A DNA stretch of 64,000 bases. It comes from Paenibacillus sp. Its GTDB lineage: Bacteria > Bacillota > Bacilli > Paenibacillales > Paenibacillaceae. Position numbers and translations under genes: made by a program. Positions 10,798-19,176 of the stretch are shown here, one piece after another (the first letter of the stretch is position 1; each line of letters begins with the position of its first letter). The notes below the pieces were generated by a model. That model had not been told where the DNA came from. It made no database searches and saw only the letters and a program-made list of their open reading frames with translations. Location of the stretch: assembly GCA_017512705.1 (NCBI GenBank), contig JAFWEX010000130.1, forward strand, positions 82,139 through 146,138. Direction: 5' to 3'.

Positions 10798-12103
10798 TCC
10801 ATAAAGTAAGGCCTGAAAGACCGACCATCACTCCGAGAAGTAAAGCGAGGCTTAGGGCTGCTGCAGGGAAGGTGCTCCAGATCATTTGTAACGTACTCGT
10901 GGTGTCTAAGGAATACAGCGATGGCCATGAGAATAAAGAGTCTGAGTGCTTCACTGCAACAGTCTGCCATGTAGTCCATACTTCTGTGGTCGTTCGGCTA
11001 AATGGTTCCCACAACCAGAGGGTAAGGCCAAAGGCAGTTAACCCATGTCCTAATCGAACGATAACGAAAAAGAGCATCGATTGCAGCCCAGGGATGGCTG
11101 TTCTTAACAACGATGAGACTTGTAAGTGCGAGCATAGCCCACCCCAGCCGAGTGCACCTGCTAGAAGCGCCATGAGTATTTCTGTAGCTAATGTCGTGTT
11201 GCTGATGTGGTAAGTACCTAAGTGAAGTTCCAGCACGGAAGGCCAGAATGCGGCTGAAATGCCTGGAGTAAGATAGAGTGAGAGTAATCGGATAAATACA
11301 GCAAACACGATGATGTATCCTCCGATTAACAAGAGTGTCTGTACCGCTTGAGATACAGTATCCCCTAGCAATTTGCCGAAACTTCGCGCATCTCGATGAT
11401 GTGCTTCTCTGGCTGCGAGCAATATCCTCGACCCGAGAGGCAGTTTTCGTGATGACAAAGGTAAGGAAGACGGTTGCTTATGTAGTCCTTGTTTTTGATT
11501 TTGGACTGTTGAATTCATTTTCTCATTGGGTAATGTGAAGTCTGACAAAATATTTTTTTTATGGATCGATGGATTCAAACGAATGCCAACAGCGGCAGCA
11601 ATCCAACCGCTAATCCAATGTATAATGAGTAGAAAATAACCGGCGGCAGGTTGATGAAGAAAAGCACCCCCAACCACGAGCAGTATCATCATGGGGTTGG
11701 CAAAATGAGCTGCAGCCGCAACGATAACCGCCTCTCTGGCGGTCATTTGTTTCTCCTGAACTAATCGAGATACAGCATCAGCAGCGGCTGGAAAGCCTCC
11801 ACACATGCCTACGGCCAGGGCGAAGCCAGTATGGCCGGGCAATTTGAACACACGCTGCATTAAAGGCTCGAGCAGCACCCCCATTGCGTGGGTAAAACCA
11901 AATGCTGTCAGCATTTGGGATAGCATCAGGAATGGAAGCAATGCTGGAAAAACAATTTTCCACCAGATATCCAGTCCTTGAATAGAGGCATCAAACGCTT
12001 CTTTGGGAGATGCGACTACTGCAATAACAAGTATTAACGCACTGCTGCTCAGAAATATGGTTCGTACCATACCCGAACTTCGAACCTCACTTGTTGTGGT
12101 CAT
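10775..12103 (-). CDS. ylbJ: Sporulation integral membrane protein YlbJ
   Basis: A polytopic membrane protein of about 442 aa with eight or more hydrophobic segments and a nucleoside-recognition (Gate) type fold. In B. subtilis YlbJ is a sigma-E-controlled protein needed for heat-resistant spores. Signature stretches are [30 protein letters not shown] and [19 protein letters not shown] lies 2 and 5 bases before two successive ATG codons (12106 and 12103); I take 12103. Unlike in B. subtilis it runs opposite to coaD and overlaps its end by 23 bases. The strand switch implies independent, probably mother-cell-specific, transcription. Confidence 0.92.
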   Translation of the reverse strand: MTTTSEVRSSGMVRTIFLSSSALILVIAVVASPKEAFDASIQGLDIWWKIVFPALLPFLMLSQMLTAFGFTHAMGVLLEPLMQRVFKLPGHTGFALAVGMCGGFPAAADAVSRLVQEKQMTAREAVIVAAAAHFANPMMILLVVGGAFLHQPAAGYFLLIIHWISGWIAAAVGIRLNPSIHKKNILSDFTLPNEKMNSTVQNQKQGLHKQPSSLPLSSRKLPLGSRILLAAREAHHRDARSFGKLLGDTVSQAVQTLLLIGGYIIVFAVFIRLLSLYLTPGISAAFWPSVLELHLGTYHISNTTLATEILMALLAGALGWGGLCSHLQVSSLLRTAIPGLQSMLFFVIVRLGHGLTAFGLTLWLWEPFSRTTTEVWTTWQTVAVKHSDSLFSWPSLYSLDTTSTLQMIWSTFPAAALSLALLLGVMVGLSGLTLWINRLFSR

Positions 12104-12155
12104 CATTTCACCTCTTATTATCTCTTGACTGATGGGCATGGGAATTATAGTGGAC

Positions 12156-12185
12156 GGCCGAATCACGTCCGCAGACGGTTCGGCC
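12156..12185. other. Strong hairpin upstream of ylbJ
   Basis: GGCCGAA and TTCGGCC form a perfect 7-bp stem. The 16-base interval contains a second nested CGTC/GACG pairing. It lies in the divergent ylbJ-ylbL interval, about 50 bases from the ylbJ start, without a T tract. Its role is unknown. Confidence 0.5.
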
Positions 12186-12426
12186 TTGACCAGACAGCCA
12201 TTGATGCAGCGGCCTATCCGGCCTGTACCATTGTATGCAGGACTAGTAGGAGGTTAGACTTGGATTGGCAAGATTATCAGAATTGAAAGAACGATATATT
12301 ACATGAAAGCAAACCTTGTGAAACACCCTGGAAAATCATCTGAAAGATGGGGCTGTACGAATGCAGCGTTCTCAGTGAGGGAACTTGGTTCAGCTTGAAG
12401 AGATACGAAGAACGGAGGCTCATGAG

Positions 12427-13467
12427 ATGAATCGGTTGCGAAAGTCGAGCGGTTTCAGAGCTTCGATCTATGTGATCGCAGTAGCTCTAATCGTCTATCT
12501 TACGGTATACATGCCAACGCCATATATTATATATAAACCTGGCAGCGCGGATGAAGTGAAACCCATGGTTACCGTTAAAGATGGTGATCAAGACGAGAAA
12601 GGCGTATTCATGATGACAACGGTGTCGGCTACGTATGCGAATCTGTTTATGCTTGGAACCTCGTGGTTTGATAACAATGCGCAAGTGGACAAAAAGGAAG
12701 ATCGTTTACGCGGCAAAAGCGAGGCAGAATATTCGGCTGAACAGGTCTGGTTCATGAGTGATTCTCAATCGTCCGCGATGGAGGCGGCTTATGAGAAGGC
12801 GGGTATAGCATACTCTATTGTGCCTGAACACATCTTTGTGTTTGGACTTTCGGAGAATCCGAAGCCAGATGGAGACATTGAACCGGGGGACATTATTCTA
12901 GGTGTAGACGGTACAGCTACGCCAGATAATACGGTGCTTGCCAATCAGCTGGAGGGGAAAAAGGCTGGAGATACCGTAGAGATGCAGTTGGAGCGCCGCG
13001 GTGAAACGATTAGCCGGGATGTGACGCTAGTTGAGGTCAAAGACAACAAGACAGGAAAGACGCGAACGGGACTCGGGGTAATGATCGGTGCTGTGCAAAA
13101 GGTAAAACCGGAAAATCCAAATAAACAGATCACATTCTCAAGTACGCAGGTGGGCGGACCATCTGCTGGTTTGATGTTCACGCTGGAGATATACAATCAG
13201 TTGACTCCTGGCGATCTGACCAAAGGACACCGGATTGCGGGCACAGGCACAATTACGAAAAATGGTGAAGTAGGAGCCATCGGCGGAGTTAAGCATAAAA
13301 TTGTTGCTGCCGACCGTAAAAAAGCCGAAATTTTCTTTGTGCCTAAAAATAATTACAAAGAAGCCGAGGCTAAAGCAAAAGAAATAAATACCCCAATGAA
13401 GCTTGTACCCGTAAGTACGCTTGATGATGCACTGACATATCTGGATACGTTATCTGTGAAATCATAA
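12427..13467 (+). CDS. ylbL: Membrane-anchored PDZ/Lon-like serine protease YlbL
   Basis: A 346-aa protease of the YlbL/SepM family. It has an N-terminal transmembrane anchor (about 12-32), an extracytoplasmic PDZ domain (about 125-200; EPGDIILGVDGTATPDN) and a C-terminal S16 Lon-like proteolytic domain. The catalytic dyad is visible as Ser246 in GGPSAGL and Lys289 in GGVKHK. The start at ATG 12427 is supported by GGAGG 8 bases upstream; an in-frame TTG at 12385 has no such site. In B. subtilis YlbL is linked to degradation of the SOS cell-division inhibitor YneA. It sits after ylbJ as in that species, but ylbJ is on the other strand here. Confidence 0.93.
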   Translation: MNRLRKSSGFRASIYVIAVALIVYLTVYMPTPYIIYKPGSADEVKPMVTVKDGDQDEKGVFMMTTVSATYANLFMLGTSWFDNNAQVDKKEDRLRGKSEAEYSAEQVWFMSDSQSSAMEAAYEKAGIAYSIVPEHIFVFGLSENPKPDGDIEPGDIILGVDGTATPDNTVLANQLEGKKAGDTVEMQLERRGETISRDVTLVEVKDNKTGKTRTGLGVMIGAVQKVKPENPNKQITFSSTQVGGPSAGLMFTLEIYNQLTPGDLTKGHRIAGTGTITKNGEVGAIGGVKHKIVAADRKKAEIFFVPKNNYKEAEAKAKEINTPMKLVPVSTLDDALTYLDTLSVKS

Positions 13468-13592
13468 GATAAATGCCGCCTTTCCGATAAAAGGTGAGGA
13501 GAACGAGGGCATTAGATGGTCAGTATACACGAATCTATGCCAGCAGAAATGCGGAATGATGGAAGCAGGAAAAGACAGCTCATAAACACCAA

Positions 13593-13627
13593 AAAAGCAG
13601 CTGATCCATGTGATCGGCTGCTTTTTA
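13593..13627 (+). terminator. Terminator downstream of ylbL
   Basis: AAAAGCAGCTGATC pairs with GATCGGCTGCTTTT (one mismatch) around CATGT, and T residues follow. The A-rich left arm means it could also terminate transcription coming from the other strand, for example through the pseudogene region. Confidence 0.85.
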
Positions 13628-13702
13628 TTGAGTTAACGGGTGCTTCAATTGATGATTCTGTAAATCGGTATACTGCCACAGTTACAATCATAGGCAATTT
13701 TT

Positions 13703-14111
13703 TTAAGCATATTGCTTCACCTTTGCTTGCAAATATCCTCGAAATTCTTCTACATACGTCTGTGGTTCCACAACCTTTAGGTTTGTTCCGAAACTCACCA
13801 GAAATTGATCGTTATTTCAACTTCCTCGCTGAACAAAATTTGTCCCAGTCCGCCGAGCTCAGTCAAAGTATTTTCCAAGTCCAGCGTTGCTTAAAAGACG
13901 GTTGTCCACCTTGTACTCATCTAGAATGCCTTAACCCCATGAATTCATGGACCGAGTAGATTGGGATGTTGGATAAACTCAATGTTTTTATATCACGAAA
14001 AATAGTTCGCTTGGAAACGTTGAATAATTGTGCAAATTCTCTAGTGAATACGATGTCCTTATTCAGCAAAATCATAATGGTGGAGATTAATCGCTCGACT
14101 TTATCTATTCG
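13703..14111 (-). pseudogene. Remnant of a WYL-domain (YafY-like) transcriptional regulator
   Basis: Reading the minus strand gives broken pieces of one protein. An N-terminal helix-turn-helix runs from about 14111 down to 13950 (RIDKVERLIS, then FAQLFNVSKRTIFRDIK). A one-frame shift follows, then GILDEYKVDNRLLSN, typical of the segment after the HTH. Near 13790-13703 comes the classic C-terminal end of the WYL family (FLVSFGTNLKVVEPQTYVEE). There is no start codon: a TAA precedes the first conserved codon. At least two frameshifts are present, and most of the middle WYL domain is gone, about 135 codons against a usual 300. This is a decayed gene, not a short functional one. Confidence 0.8.
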
Positions 14112-14297
14112 TTACCCTCTTTTTATACTTCCATATTAAACACTGACATATAGATGTCACCTTTTCTAAATTATACTACGTATATAACAAGAAGGAGATC
14201 TTACTTAATGGCTAGCTTTTTTCCTCGATCATGTTCAAAGTTAACGTTCCCAAGTCAAAATTAGAACAGAGTTCATATGAATGGAGGAATGAATAAT

Positions 14298-14324
14298 ATG
14301 ATTGAGAAGGGTAATGGTGTTTAA
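14298..14324 (+). other. Possible leader peptide ahead of the YdeI-family gene
   Basis: ATG at 14298 with GGAGG about 10 bases upstream opens an eight-residue frame (MIEKGNGV) that stops at 14322-14324, one base before the ATG at 14326. The main gene has no good Shine-Dalgarno of its own at that spot. Translation might therefore be coupled through this leader, or the short frame may be an accident. Confidence 0.35.
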
Positions 14325-14325
14325 T

Positions 14326-14898
14326 ATGAAAATAGACCATATCATTTCTGCAAAATCCAGAGAAGAATTAAGGTTTTGGCTACAGGAAAATAGTAAGGCT
14401 GAAACGTTTTGTTGGGTATTGGTGAGTATGACACCTCGACCGGATACCATTTTATATTTAGATGCAGTCGAGGAAGCTTTGTGCTATGGATGGATTGACG
14501 GAATCAAGAAGAAACGATCCGAAACGGAACTGGCTCAACGACTGTCTCCACGAAGTCCGAAAAGTTCGTGGACTGAATTGAATAAAGAACGTGTACGTCG
14601 TCTCGAAAAGCTATCTTTGATGACAGATGAAGGAAGAAGAGTGCTTCCGGATATGGATTATGCTTCTTTTCAGATCGATCCTGTTATTGAGAAGCGGCTA
14701 AAGGAGGAAAAGATAGTATACGATAATTTCAAGGCTTTCCCGGATCTCTATCAACGCGTTCGGATTGACACGATACAAAGCGTTAAAGATCAACCGGAAT
14801 TATTCAGAAGCAGATTAGATAAATTGATTGCAAACACAAGAGAAAATAAAATCTATGGGCAATGGAATGATAACGGGCGTTTGTTAGATCGTTCATAG
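14326..14898 (+). CDS. YdeI/OmpD-associated family protein
   Basis: About 190 aa from ATG 14326; in-frame ATG 14314 and TTG 14302 are alternatives. It belongs to the bacteriocin-protection YdeI/OmpD-associated family. The signatures are the opening KIDHIISAKSREELRFWL, then YLDAVEEALCYGWIDG, and RLSPRSPKSSW-TELNKERV. These proteins are small and cytoplasmic with an ill-defined biochemical role; some members are tied to stress or peptide resistance. The stop codon lies inside a short tandem repeat. The gene stands between the WYL-regulator remnant and a terminator shared with tmcAL. The decayed regulator may once have controlled it (inference). Confidence 0.85.
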   Translation: MKIDHIISAKSREELRFWLQENSKAETFCWVLVSMTPRPDTILYLDAVEEALCYGWIDGIKKKRSETELAQRLSPRSPKSSWTELNKERVRRLEKLSLMTDEGRRVLPDMDYASFQIDPVIEKRLKEEKIVYDNFKAFPDLYQRVRIDTIQSVKDQPELFRSRLDKLIANTRENKIYGQWNDNGRLLDRS

Positions 14899-14940
14899 AA
14901 GTCAAAACATAGGAATCAAAACATAGAAGTCAAAACATAG
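14895..14940. repeat. 14-bp tandem repeat, three copies
   Basis: ATAGAAGTCAAAAC is repeated three times; the middle copy has two substitutions. A partial fourth ATAG follows. The first copy contains the stop codon of the YdeI-family gene, so repeat-number changes would alter only the 3' untranslated region. Confidence 0.85.
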
Positions 14941-14947
14941 AAATGAG

Positions 14948-14993
14948 AAAATCCCTTGTCTCGACAGCCAATCGGCTTAGGCAAGGGATTTTT
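14948..14993. terminator. Bidirectional terminator between YdeI-family gene and tmcAL
   Basis: AAAATCCCTTG pairs with CAAGGGATTTTT across a loop of about 20 bases. There are T residues on the right and A residues on the left, so it can serve both convergent genes. Confidence 0.85.
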
Positions 14994-15042
14994 GATGAGT
15001 GTCATCTTTATGATTAACGAAGGATGCATATAGCGTTCAACA

Positions 15043-16287
15043 TCAGATTCTCACGGGAGAATCATAATAATCACTGTACATATCGCGTGATATGTTGTGC
15101 TCAGGATGTGTCATATGTGCGAGTGCATATGCAGCCTGTGCCTGAATGTCCATCTCTAGATGTGGATGCGTATACGTTGAAGATTTCAGAACAACAGGCA
15201 GGGAGGCGGTTTGTTTCATCTGCTTCAGCAAGCTTTGGCCTTTTACCGTAAAACCCAGAACACGCAAATATCCGGGTCCCGTGGCCAGTACTTCTGGAGC
15301 ACATTCAGCCTTGGTGTGATTCAGGAGCAGGTGAGCAAGCATGCGTTGCAGTTTGGTACGAGTGTATCGTCTTGTTTTGAGCGCATTCAGAAGGGTTTCA
15401 ATGGAAGGTTCCGGGAGTTGGGCAAGTACGCGCACAAGTCGGTGCTCCAACCCTTCCGTGACTTCTGCGATGCGTTCCAGCTCGCTGGCACGGCGGGTAG
15501 CCGCAATGTGCAATAGCGGCTGTGCAAAACGCTCCCAGTGCATGGGAGCGTGTCCCCTCTGCCATTCGCGCTGAAGAATGGCAAGGGTTGCCGCCGGCAC
15601 ATATGGAGCGGCGGCATCAGGCCCGTCCGCCAGCAGCAGGCGGCGGACGGCTGTGGCACTGGCGATCGCCCCCGGGCCGGGCGTCGCCTGGTGATAGGCG
15701 GCACCGGTACGTGCCGCCGTTAAGGGCTGGATCGCGCTGCCGATTCGTTGCAGCGCGATAAGGTAGTGCAGCCCAAGCGAATTGTTGGGCTGCTCCAGCA
15801 GTGCTGCGGCGTCGTGAGCATCGACGCCGCCGGGCGCCAGCGCTGCCGCCGCGCCTGCATACGCGGCGGGGTAGCTGGCGCCCTCCCGCAGGCGTTGCGC
15901 GATATTCTCGCGCAATGCTGCGGGTTCATCAGCCAGCACGCGCGCAATGCGCTGCAGGCTGTCTAGGTCGCCAGACTCGCTGCCAAAGCAGAGCGAGTCC
16001 ACAACCCCTGTGCGGTGCAACAGCGATACCGCACCAAAAGCAAACCATTCTGCCGGTTGAACCGCATACGCGACCGGCAACTCAATCACTAGATCGGCGC
16101 CGGCATGGAGCGCCATCTCGGTGCGGGCCCTTTTACCAACGATGGCGGGTTCGCCGCGCTGGAGAAAAGGGCCGCTCATCACGGCAACAACGGCGTCTGC
16201 TCCGCTAAGCCGCCGGGATTCATTCAGATGATGCACATGCCCGTTATGCAGTGGATTGTATTCGACAATGACACCTACAGCTCTCAT
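15043..16287 (-). CDS. tmcAL: tRNA(Met) cytidine acetate ligase
   Basis: TmcAL (B. subtilis YlbM) forms N4-acetylcytidine at the wobble position of elongator tRNA-Met, activating acetate with ATP. The 414-aa product begins MRAVGVIVEYNPLHNGH, with the HxGH-type nucleotidyltransferase motif, followed by VMSGPFLQRGEPA and KRARTEMAL. The start is ATG 16287, with GGAAAGGAG about 11 bases upstream. The central part (about 15490-16200) is markedly GC- and Ala-rich compared with the gene's ends. In B. subtilis it sits next to ylbN-rpmF; here hmp on the same minus strand and a divergent promoter region separate them. Confidence 0.94.
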   Translation of the reverse strand: MRAVGVIVEYNPLHNGHVHHLNESRRLSGADAVVAVMSGPFLQRGEPAIVGKRARTEMALHAGADLVIELPVAYAVQPAEWFAFGAVSLLHRTGVVDSLCFGSESGDLDSLQRIARVLADEPAALRENIAQRLREGASYPAAYAGAAAALAPGGVDAHDAAALLEQPNNSLGLHYLIALQRIGSAIQPLTAARTGAAYHQATPGPGAIASATAVRRLLLADGPDAAAPYVPAATLAILQREWQRGHAPMHWERFAQPLLHIAATRRASELERIAEVTEGLEHRLVRVLAQLPEPSIETLLNALKTRRYTRTKLQRMLAHLLLNHTKAECAPEVLATGPGYLRVLGFTVKGQSLLKQMKQTASLPVVLKSSTYTHPHLEMDIQAQAAYALAHMTHPEHNISRDMYSDYYDSPVRI

Positions 16288-16497
16288 GAACAGATAGACT
16301 CCTTTCCTTCTAGTTGATGATGTGTGAACAAGATTCATGTCCATGCTAATTCGGATTTATATGTAGACTACTGATTCATGCGTTCAAGATATTTTTCACG
16401 GTATCTATGGGTAAGATCACTGCAAAATTCTCTGTTAACCATATATCAATTATAACCTTTTCCATCATAGAGGAGAGCTTGAATAAGAGCAAATCAT

Positions 16498-16550
16498 GAA
16501 AAAAAGGTACAGAAACAGTATCTCTCGATACGGCCTGCACCTTATAACTA
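16498..16550 (-). terminator. Probable terminator of hmp
   Basis: On the minus strand AAGGTGCAGGCCGTATC, loop GAGA, GATACTGTTTCTGTACCTT form an imperfect hairpin with solid ends, followed by seven T. The rest of the 356-base interval between tmcAL and hmp (16288-16643) shows no gene. Confidence 0.7.
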
Positions 16551-16643
16551 GCATTTTTTCACAATCTAGACTTCTTGTAATATCTTATAGATGATACGAT
16601 CTGCCGATCACAGAATAACCGCATCCATGAGAGCGAAAAGTAA

Positions 16644-17879
16644 TCACACCTGATCTGAAACAGGAGTAAGGCTGGTCTTCGGTCCGAAAAATTCATAATG
16701 AATGTGTTCTGGTGTAACACCAATGGACAGAAGCTCTTCATATACTGAACGCATAAATGCCACAGAGCCGCACAGATAATAGTTCGCATCGGGTTCTTGA
16801 ATAACTTGAGAGAGCCATGCAGCGTCCATATATCCTTTTTTATAGACCAGTCCATCCTTCAGATCTGAATCAACAGGCGACGTGTAACAATAATAGGCTC
16901 TGAGGTTAGGGTGCTCTTGTGACAGACGATTCACATGATCGCGAAACGCATGAGATGTGCCGTTCGAATTAGCGTGTAAAAATGTGATTGGACGCTCATC
17001 ATTCGACTCGATTAGTGTATTCAACATGCTGATCATGGGTGTTAAGCCTACACCACCGCTCACTAACACAACAGGACGAGAATCTTCCATATTCAATGTG
17101 AAATCACCAGCTGGAGCGGAGAGTTCAACCACACTACCTTCTGTAATGTGATCATGAAGATAGTTAGATATCACCCCGTCAGGACGTTCCAATTCTCCTG
17201 ATTCACGTTTCACAGATATACGGTAATAGGGTTTGCCCGGTGCATCGGAAAGGGTATACTGACGAATCTGTGTGAAATTTTGTTCCTCTGGCTGAATTTT
17301 AATGCTGATATACTGTCCAGGTTGATAGGAAGAAATAGACTTGCCATCTTTAGGGGTCAAATAAAACGAAGTAATGACATCGCTCTCCTTCACTTTTTTG
17401 GCAACCAGAAATGTTCTGAAGCCATCCCATCCACCTGTTTGATTGGAAGCTTCATTGTACATATCTTGCTCTATGCCTATGAAGGCGTCTGCAATCACCT
17501 GGTAGGCGTCGCTCCATGCAGTTAAGATTTCATCCGTAGCGGCATCACCCAGCACATCCTTGATGGCTTTTAGCAGATAAGTTCCAACAATCGTATACTG
17601 CTCAGGTACAATACCGAGGCTACGGTGCTTATGTGCAACCTGCCGAACTGCTGGCAGAATAGCTCCAAGGTTATCGATGTGCAGGGCCGCGGTGTATACC
17701 ATGTTGGCAAGAGCCGCTTGCTGACGACCTTGTTTCTGATTGGCATGATTGAAAATGTTCAGTAATTCTGGGTGAGCGGTAAACATCGTTTGATAAAAAT
17801 GTCGTGTAATCGCTTCGCCGTGAACCTCGAGAACCGGCACCGTAGATTTGATAACGTCGATCGTGCGTTGATCTAACAT
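16644..17879 (-). CDS. hmp: Flavohemoglobin, nitric oxide dioxygenase
   Basis: Hmp converts nitric oxide and oxygen to nitrate, using NAD(P)H through FAD and heme. The 411-aa protein has a globin domain (1-140), with the heme-ligating His85 in VAHKHRSLGI, Tyr and Gln distal-side residues in the usual places, and KHR as in E. coli Hmp. A ferredoxin-reductase module follows: the FAD part (about 150-260, GQYISI and IRQYTLSD) and the NAD part (about 265-400, GGVGLTPMISML). The start is ATG 17879, with AGGAGG 8 bases upstream. The upstream region has an Fnr-type palindrome positioned for activation at low oxygen. It separates tmcAL from yceD, which are close together in B. subtilis. Confidence 0.96.
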   Translation of the reverse strand: MLDQRTIDVIKSTVPVLEVHGEAITRHFYQTMFTAHPELLNIFNHANQKQGRQQAALANMVYTAALHIDNLGAILPAVRQVAHKHRSLGIVPEQYTIVGTYLLKAIKDVLGDAATDEILTAWSDAYQVIADAFIGIEQDMYNEASNQTGGWDGFRTFLVAKKVKESDVITSFYLTPKDGKSISSYQPGQYISIKIQPEEQNFTQIRQYTLSDAPGKPYYRISVKRESGELERPDGVISNYLHDHITEGSVVELSAPAGDFTLNMEDSRPVVLVSGGVGLTPMISMLNTLIESNDERPITFLHANSNGTSHAFRDHVNRLSQEHPNLRAYYCYTSPVDSDLKDGLVYKKGYMDAAWLSQVIQEPDANYYLCGSVAFMRSVYEELLSIGVTPEHIHYEFFGPKTSLTPVSDQV

Positions 17880-17989
17880 ATGATTTACCTCCTGATTATG
17901 ATTAATGATGTCTGCAGGGATACTCTTGAAGATGAAAATACCTATTAATAAATTTTGGCGTATGTTACTTACTGACTCGTTGTATTGCA

Positions 17990-17995
17990 AGTATA
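17990..17995 (-). promoter_or_regulatory. Predicted -10 element of hmp
   Basis: TATACT on the minus strand. No good -35 hexamer lies 17 bases upstream, as expected for an activator-dependent promoter. The deduced start point near 17983 leaves about 104 bases of 5' untranslated RNA before the hmp ATG. Confidence 0.5.
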
Positions 17996-18015
17996 TCAGC
18001 GGCTGAAAAGGGATG

Positions 18016-18031
18016 TGTGACATAGATCACA
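18016..18031. promoter_or_regulatory. Fnr/CRP-type binding site at hmp promoter
   Basis: TGTGA-CATAGA-TCACA is a perfect TGTGA-N6-TCACA palindrome, the site recognised by Bacillus Fnr. Its centre (about 18023.5) is some 40-41 bases upstream of the predicted hmp start point, the class II activator position. It is about 170 bases from the divergent yceD -35 element, so hmp is the probable target. Confidence 0.72.
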
Positions 18032-18192
18032 CCATTCGTTAACGATTGGTGACTGATATAAAAAGAGATTTAGTGCAGAAAAATAAACCGTAAACACGGC
18101 TTGTAGTTATGCTACAGGAGGTCTATAATTGATCAGATGTGATGTCTTCGTCGTAGTTATCGTTTGTTCAACAGGGTGTAAAGTTAAAAGTG

Positions 18193-18222
18193 TTGACAAA
18201 CCTCTTGGAAAATCGGTATAAT
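18193..18222 (+). promoter_or_regulatory. Sigma-A promoter of yceD-rpmF
   Basis: TTGACA and TATAAT are both perfect hexamers separated by 18 bases. The predicted transcript carries an unusually long leader of about 155 bases before yceD. Confidence 0.88.
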
Positions 18223-18384
18223 GATTTTTGTTTGTTAAGTCGATTTCATAAATCTTTAGCGAGTGACAGTTAGCGTACATACAGTCAGGAATGAAAGCAC
18301 ATATTAGGATCGTCTTGAACTGTATACTGCCGCCATTCGTTGGACATCTATTTATGAAATTGGTTTCGTTTGGAGTGATAAAAC

Positions 18385-18891
18385 ATGTTAATGTCATTTC
18401 GTAAAGTGGCAACCAGTAATCGCCCTGTACGCTTCAACGAACAGTGGGATATCAAACATCTGGTTTCTAACCGACAAGATATCACAGCCGTCACCCCGCT
18501 GACCGCGGATCTATCTGCTGAGAGCAGAGAGGATGACGTTGTGGATGTTCACGGCAAATTGACGATTGGGATGGACATGTTGTGCTCCCGTTGTCTGAAG
18601 CCACTCAGTGAACATTTTCATATTGATTTTCATGAGCAATTCAAGCAGGGAAAACAGCCGGAGGAATTATCTGAAGATGACGACACTCTCTATGTGGATG
18701 AGGATAGCGTTAATCTGACAGAGTACGCCGAGGGAGCTTTTCTGCTGGATCTTCCGTTCGTGCCGCTCTGTAGTGAAACATGTAAGGGGCTCTGTCCCAA
18801 GTGTGGTCATGAGCTAAACGAAGGTGACTGCGGTTGTGATAACCGGGTTATTGATCCACGGCTTGCAGGACTCAAGGATTTTTTTAAATGA
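18385..18891 (+). CDS. ylbN: YceD family (DUF177) protein
   Basis: A 168-aa protein of the YceD/DUF177 family, nearly always encoded just before rpmF and linked in other bacteria to 23S rRNA accumulation. It has two cysteine clusters, CSRCLKP (about residues 72-78) and CSETCKGLCPKCGHELNEG then CGC near the C-terminus, suggesting metal binding. An acidic stretch (EELSEDDDTLYVDEDS) lies between them. The C-terminal DPRLAGLKDFFK is typical. It is followed 64 bases later by rpmF and very probably shares its transcript. The start ATG 18385 has a weak ribosome-binding region (TTTGGAGTGA). Confidence 0.92.
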   Translation: MLMSFRKVATSNRPVRFNEQWDIKHLVSNRQDITAVTPLTADLSAESREDDVVDVHGKLTIGMDMLCSRCLKPLSEHFHIDFHEQFKQGKQPEELSEDDDTLYVDEDSVNLTEYAEGAFLLDLPFVPLCSETCKGLCPKCGHELNEGDCGCDNRVIDPRLAGLKDFFK

Positions 18892-18955
18892 GCATGATTG
18901 AAAATCGAACGTAACACTACCTGCAAAGGTTGATTTTGATAAGGAGGTGGGAATA

Positions 18956-19129
18956 ATGGCAGTACCTCAACGGAGAACGTCCAAGACGCGTCGCGACAAA
19001 CGTCGCACTCACTTTAAATTGGCTGTACCGGGCATGGTGAAATGTGAACAATGCGGCGAATTGAAGCTTGCTCACCACGTGTGCAAAGTGTGCGGAACGT
19101 ACAAAGCAAGAGAGATCATCTCTCAATAA
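18956..19129 (+). CDS. rpmF: Ribosomal protein L32
   Basis: A 57-aa large-subunit protein beginning [17 protein letters not shown]. The zinc-binding form is present: CEQCGE and CKVCGT provide four cysteines, in contrast to the zinc-free paralogues found in some Firmicutes. AAGGAGGTGG lies upstream of ATG 18956. Transcription ends at the strong hairpin just after the gene. Confidence 0.97.
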   Translation: MAVPQRRTSKTRRDKRRTHFKLAVPGMVKCEQCGELKLAHHVCKVCGTYKAREIISQ

Positions 19130-19141
19130 TAGCTAGACAAC

Positions 19142-19176
19142 AAGCAGCACTTCATTTTAATGGAGTGCTGCTTTTC
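19142..19176 (+). terminator. Terminator after rpmF
   Basis: AAGCAGCACTTCATT pairs with ATGGAGTGCTGCTT (one internal mismatch) around a short loop, and TTTTC follows. Confidence 0.9.

Noticed and set aside
13470-13490. Sigma-D-like TAAG-N14-TCCGATAA downstream of ylbL
   Set aside because: It leads into a terminator with no gene behind it, so it is a likely chance match. It shows how often this short motif occurs.
13516-13959. Plus-strand open frame of 147 codons after ylbL
   Set aside because: It runs through a strong terminator and lies antisense to the WYL-regulator remnant. Its protein shows no domain and has an odd composition.
15522-16208. Plus-strand frames opposite tmcAL
   Set aside because: The GC-rich core of tmcAL has few stops in any frame; the translations show no domain.
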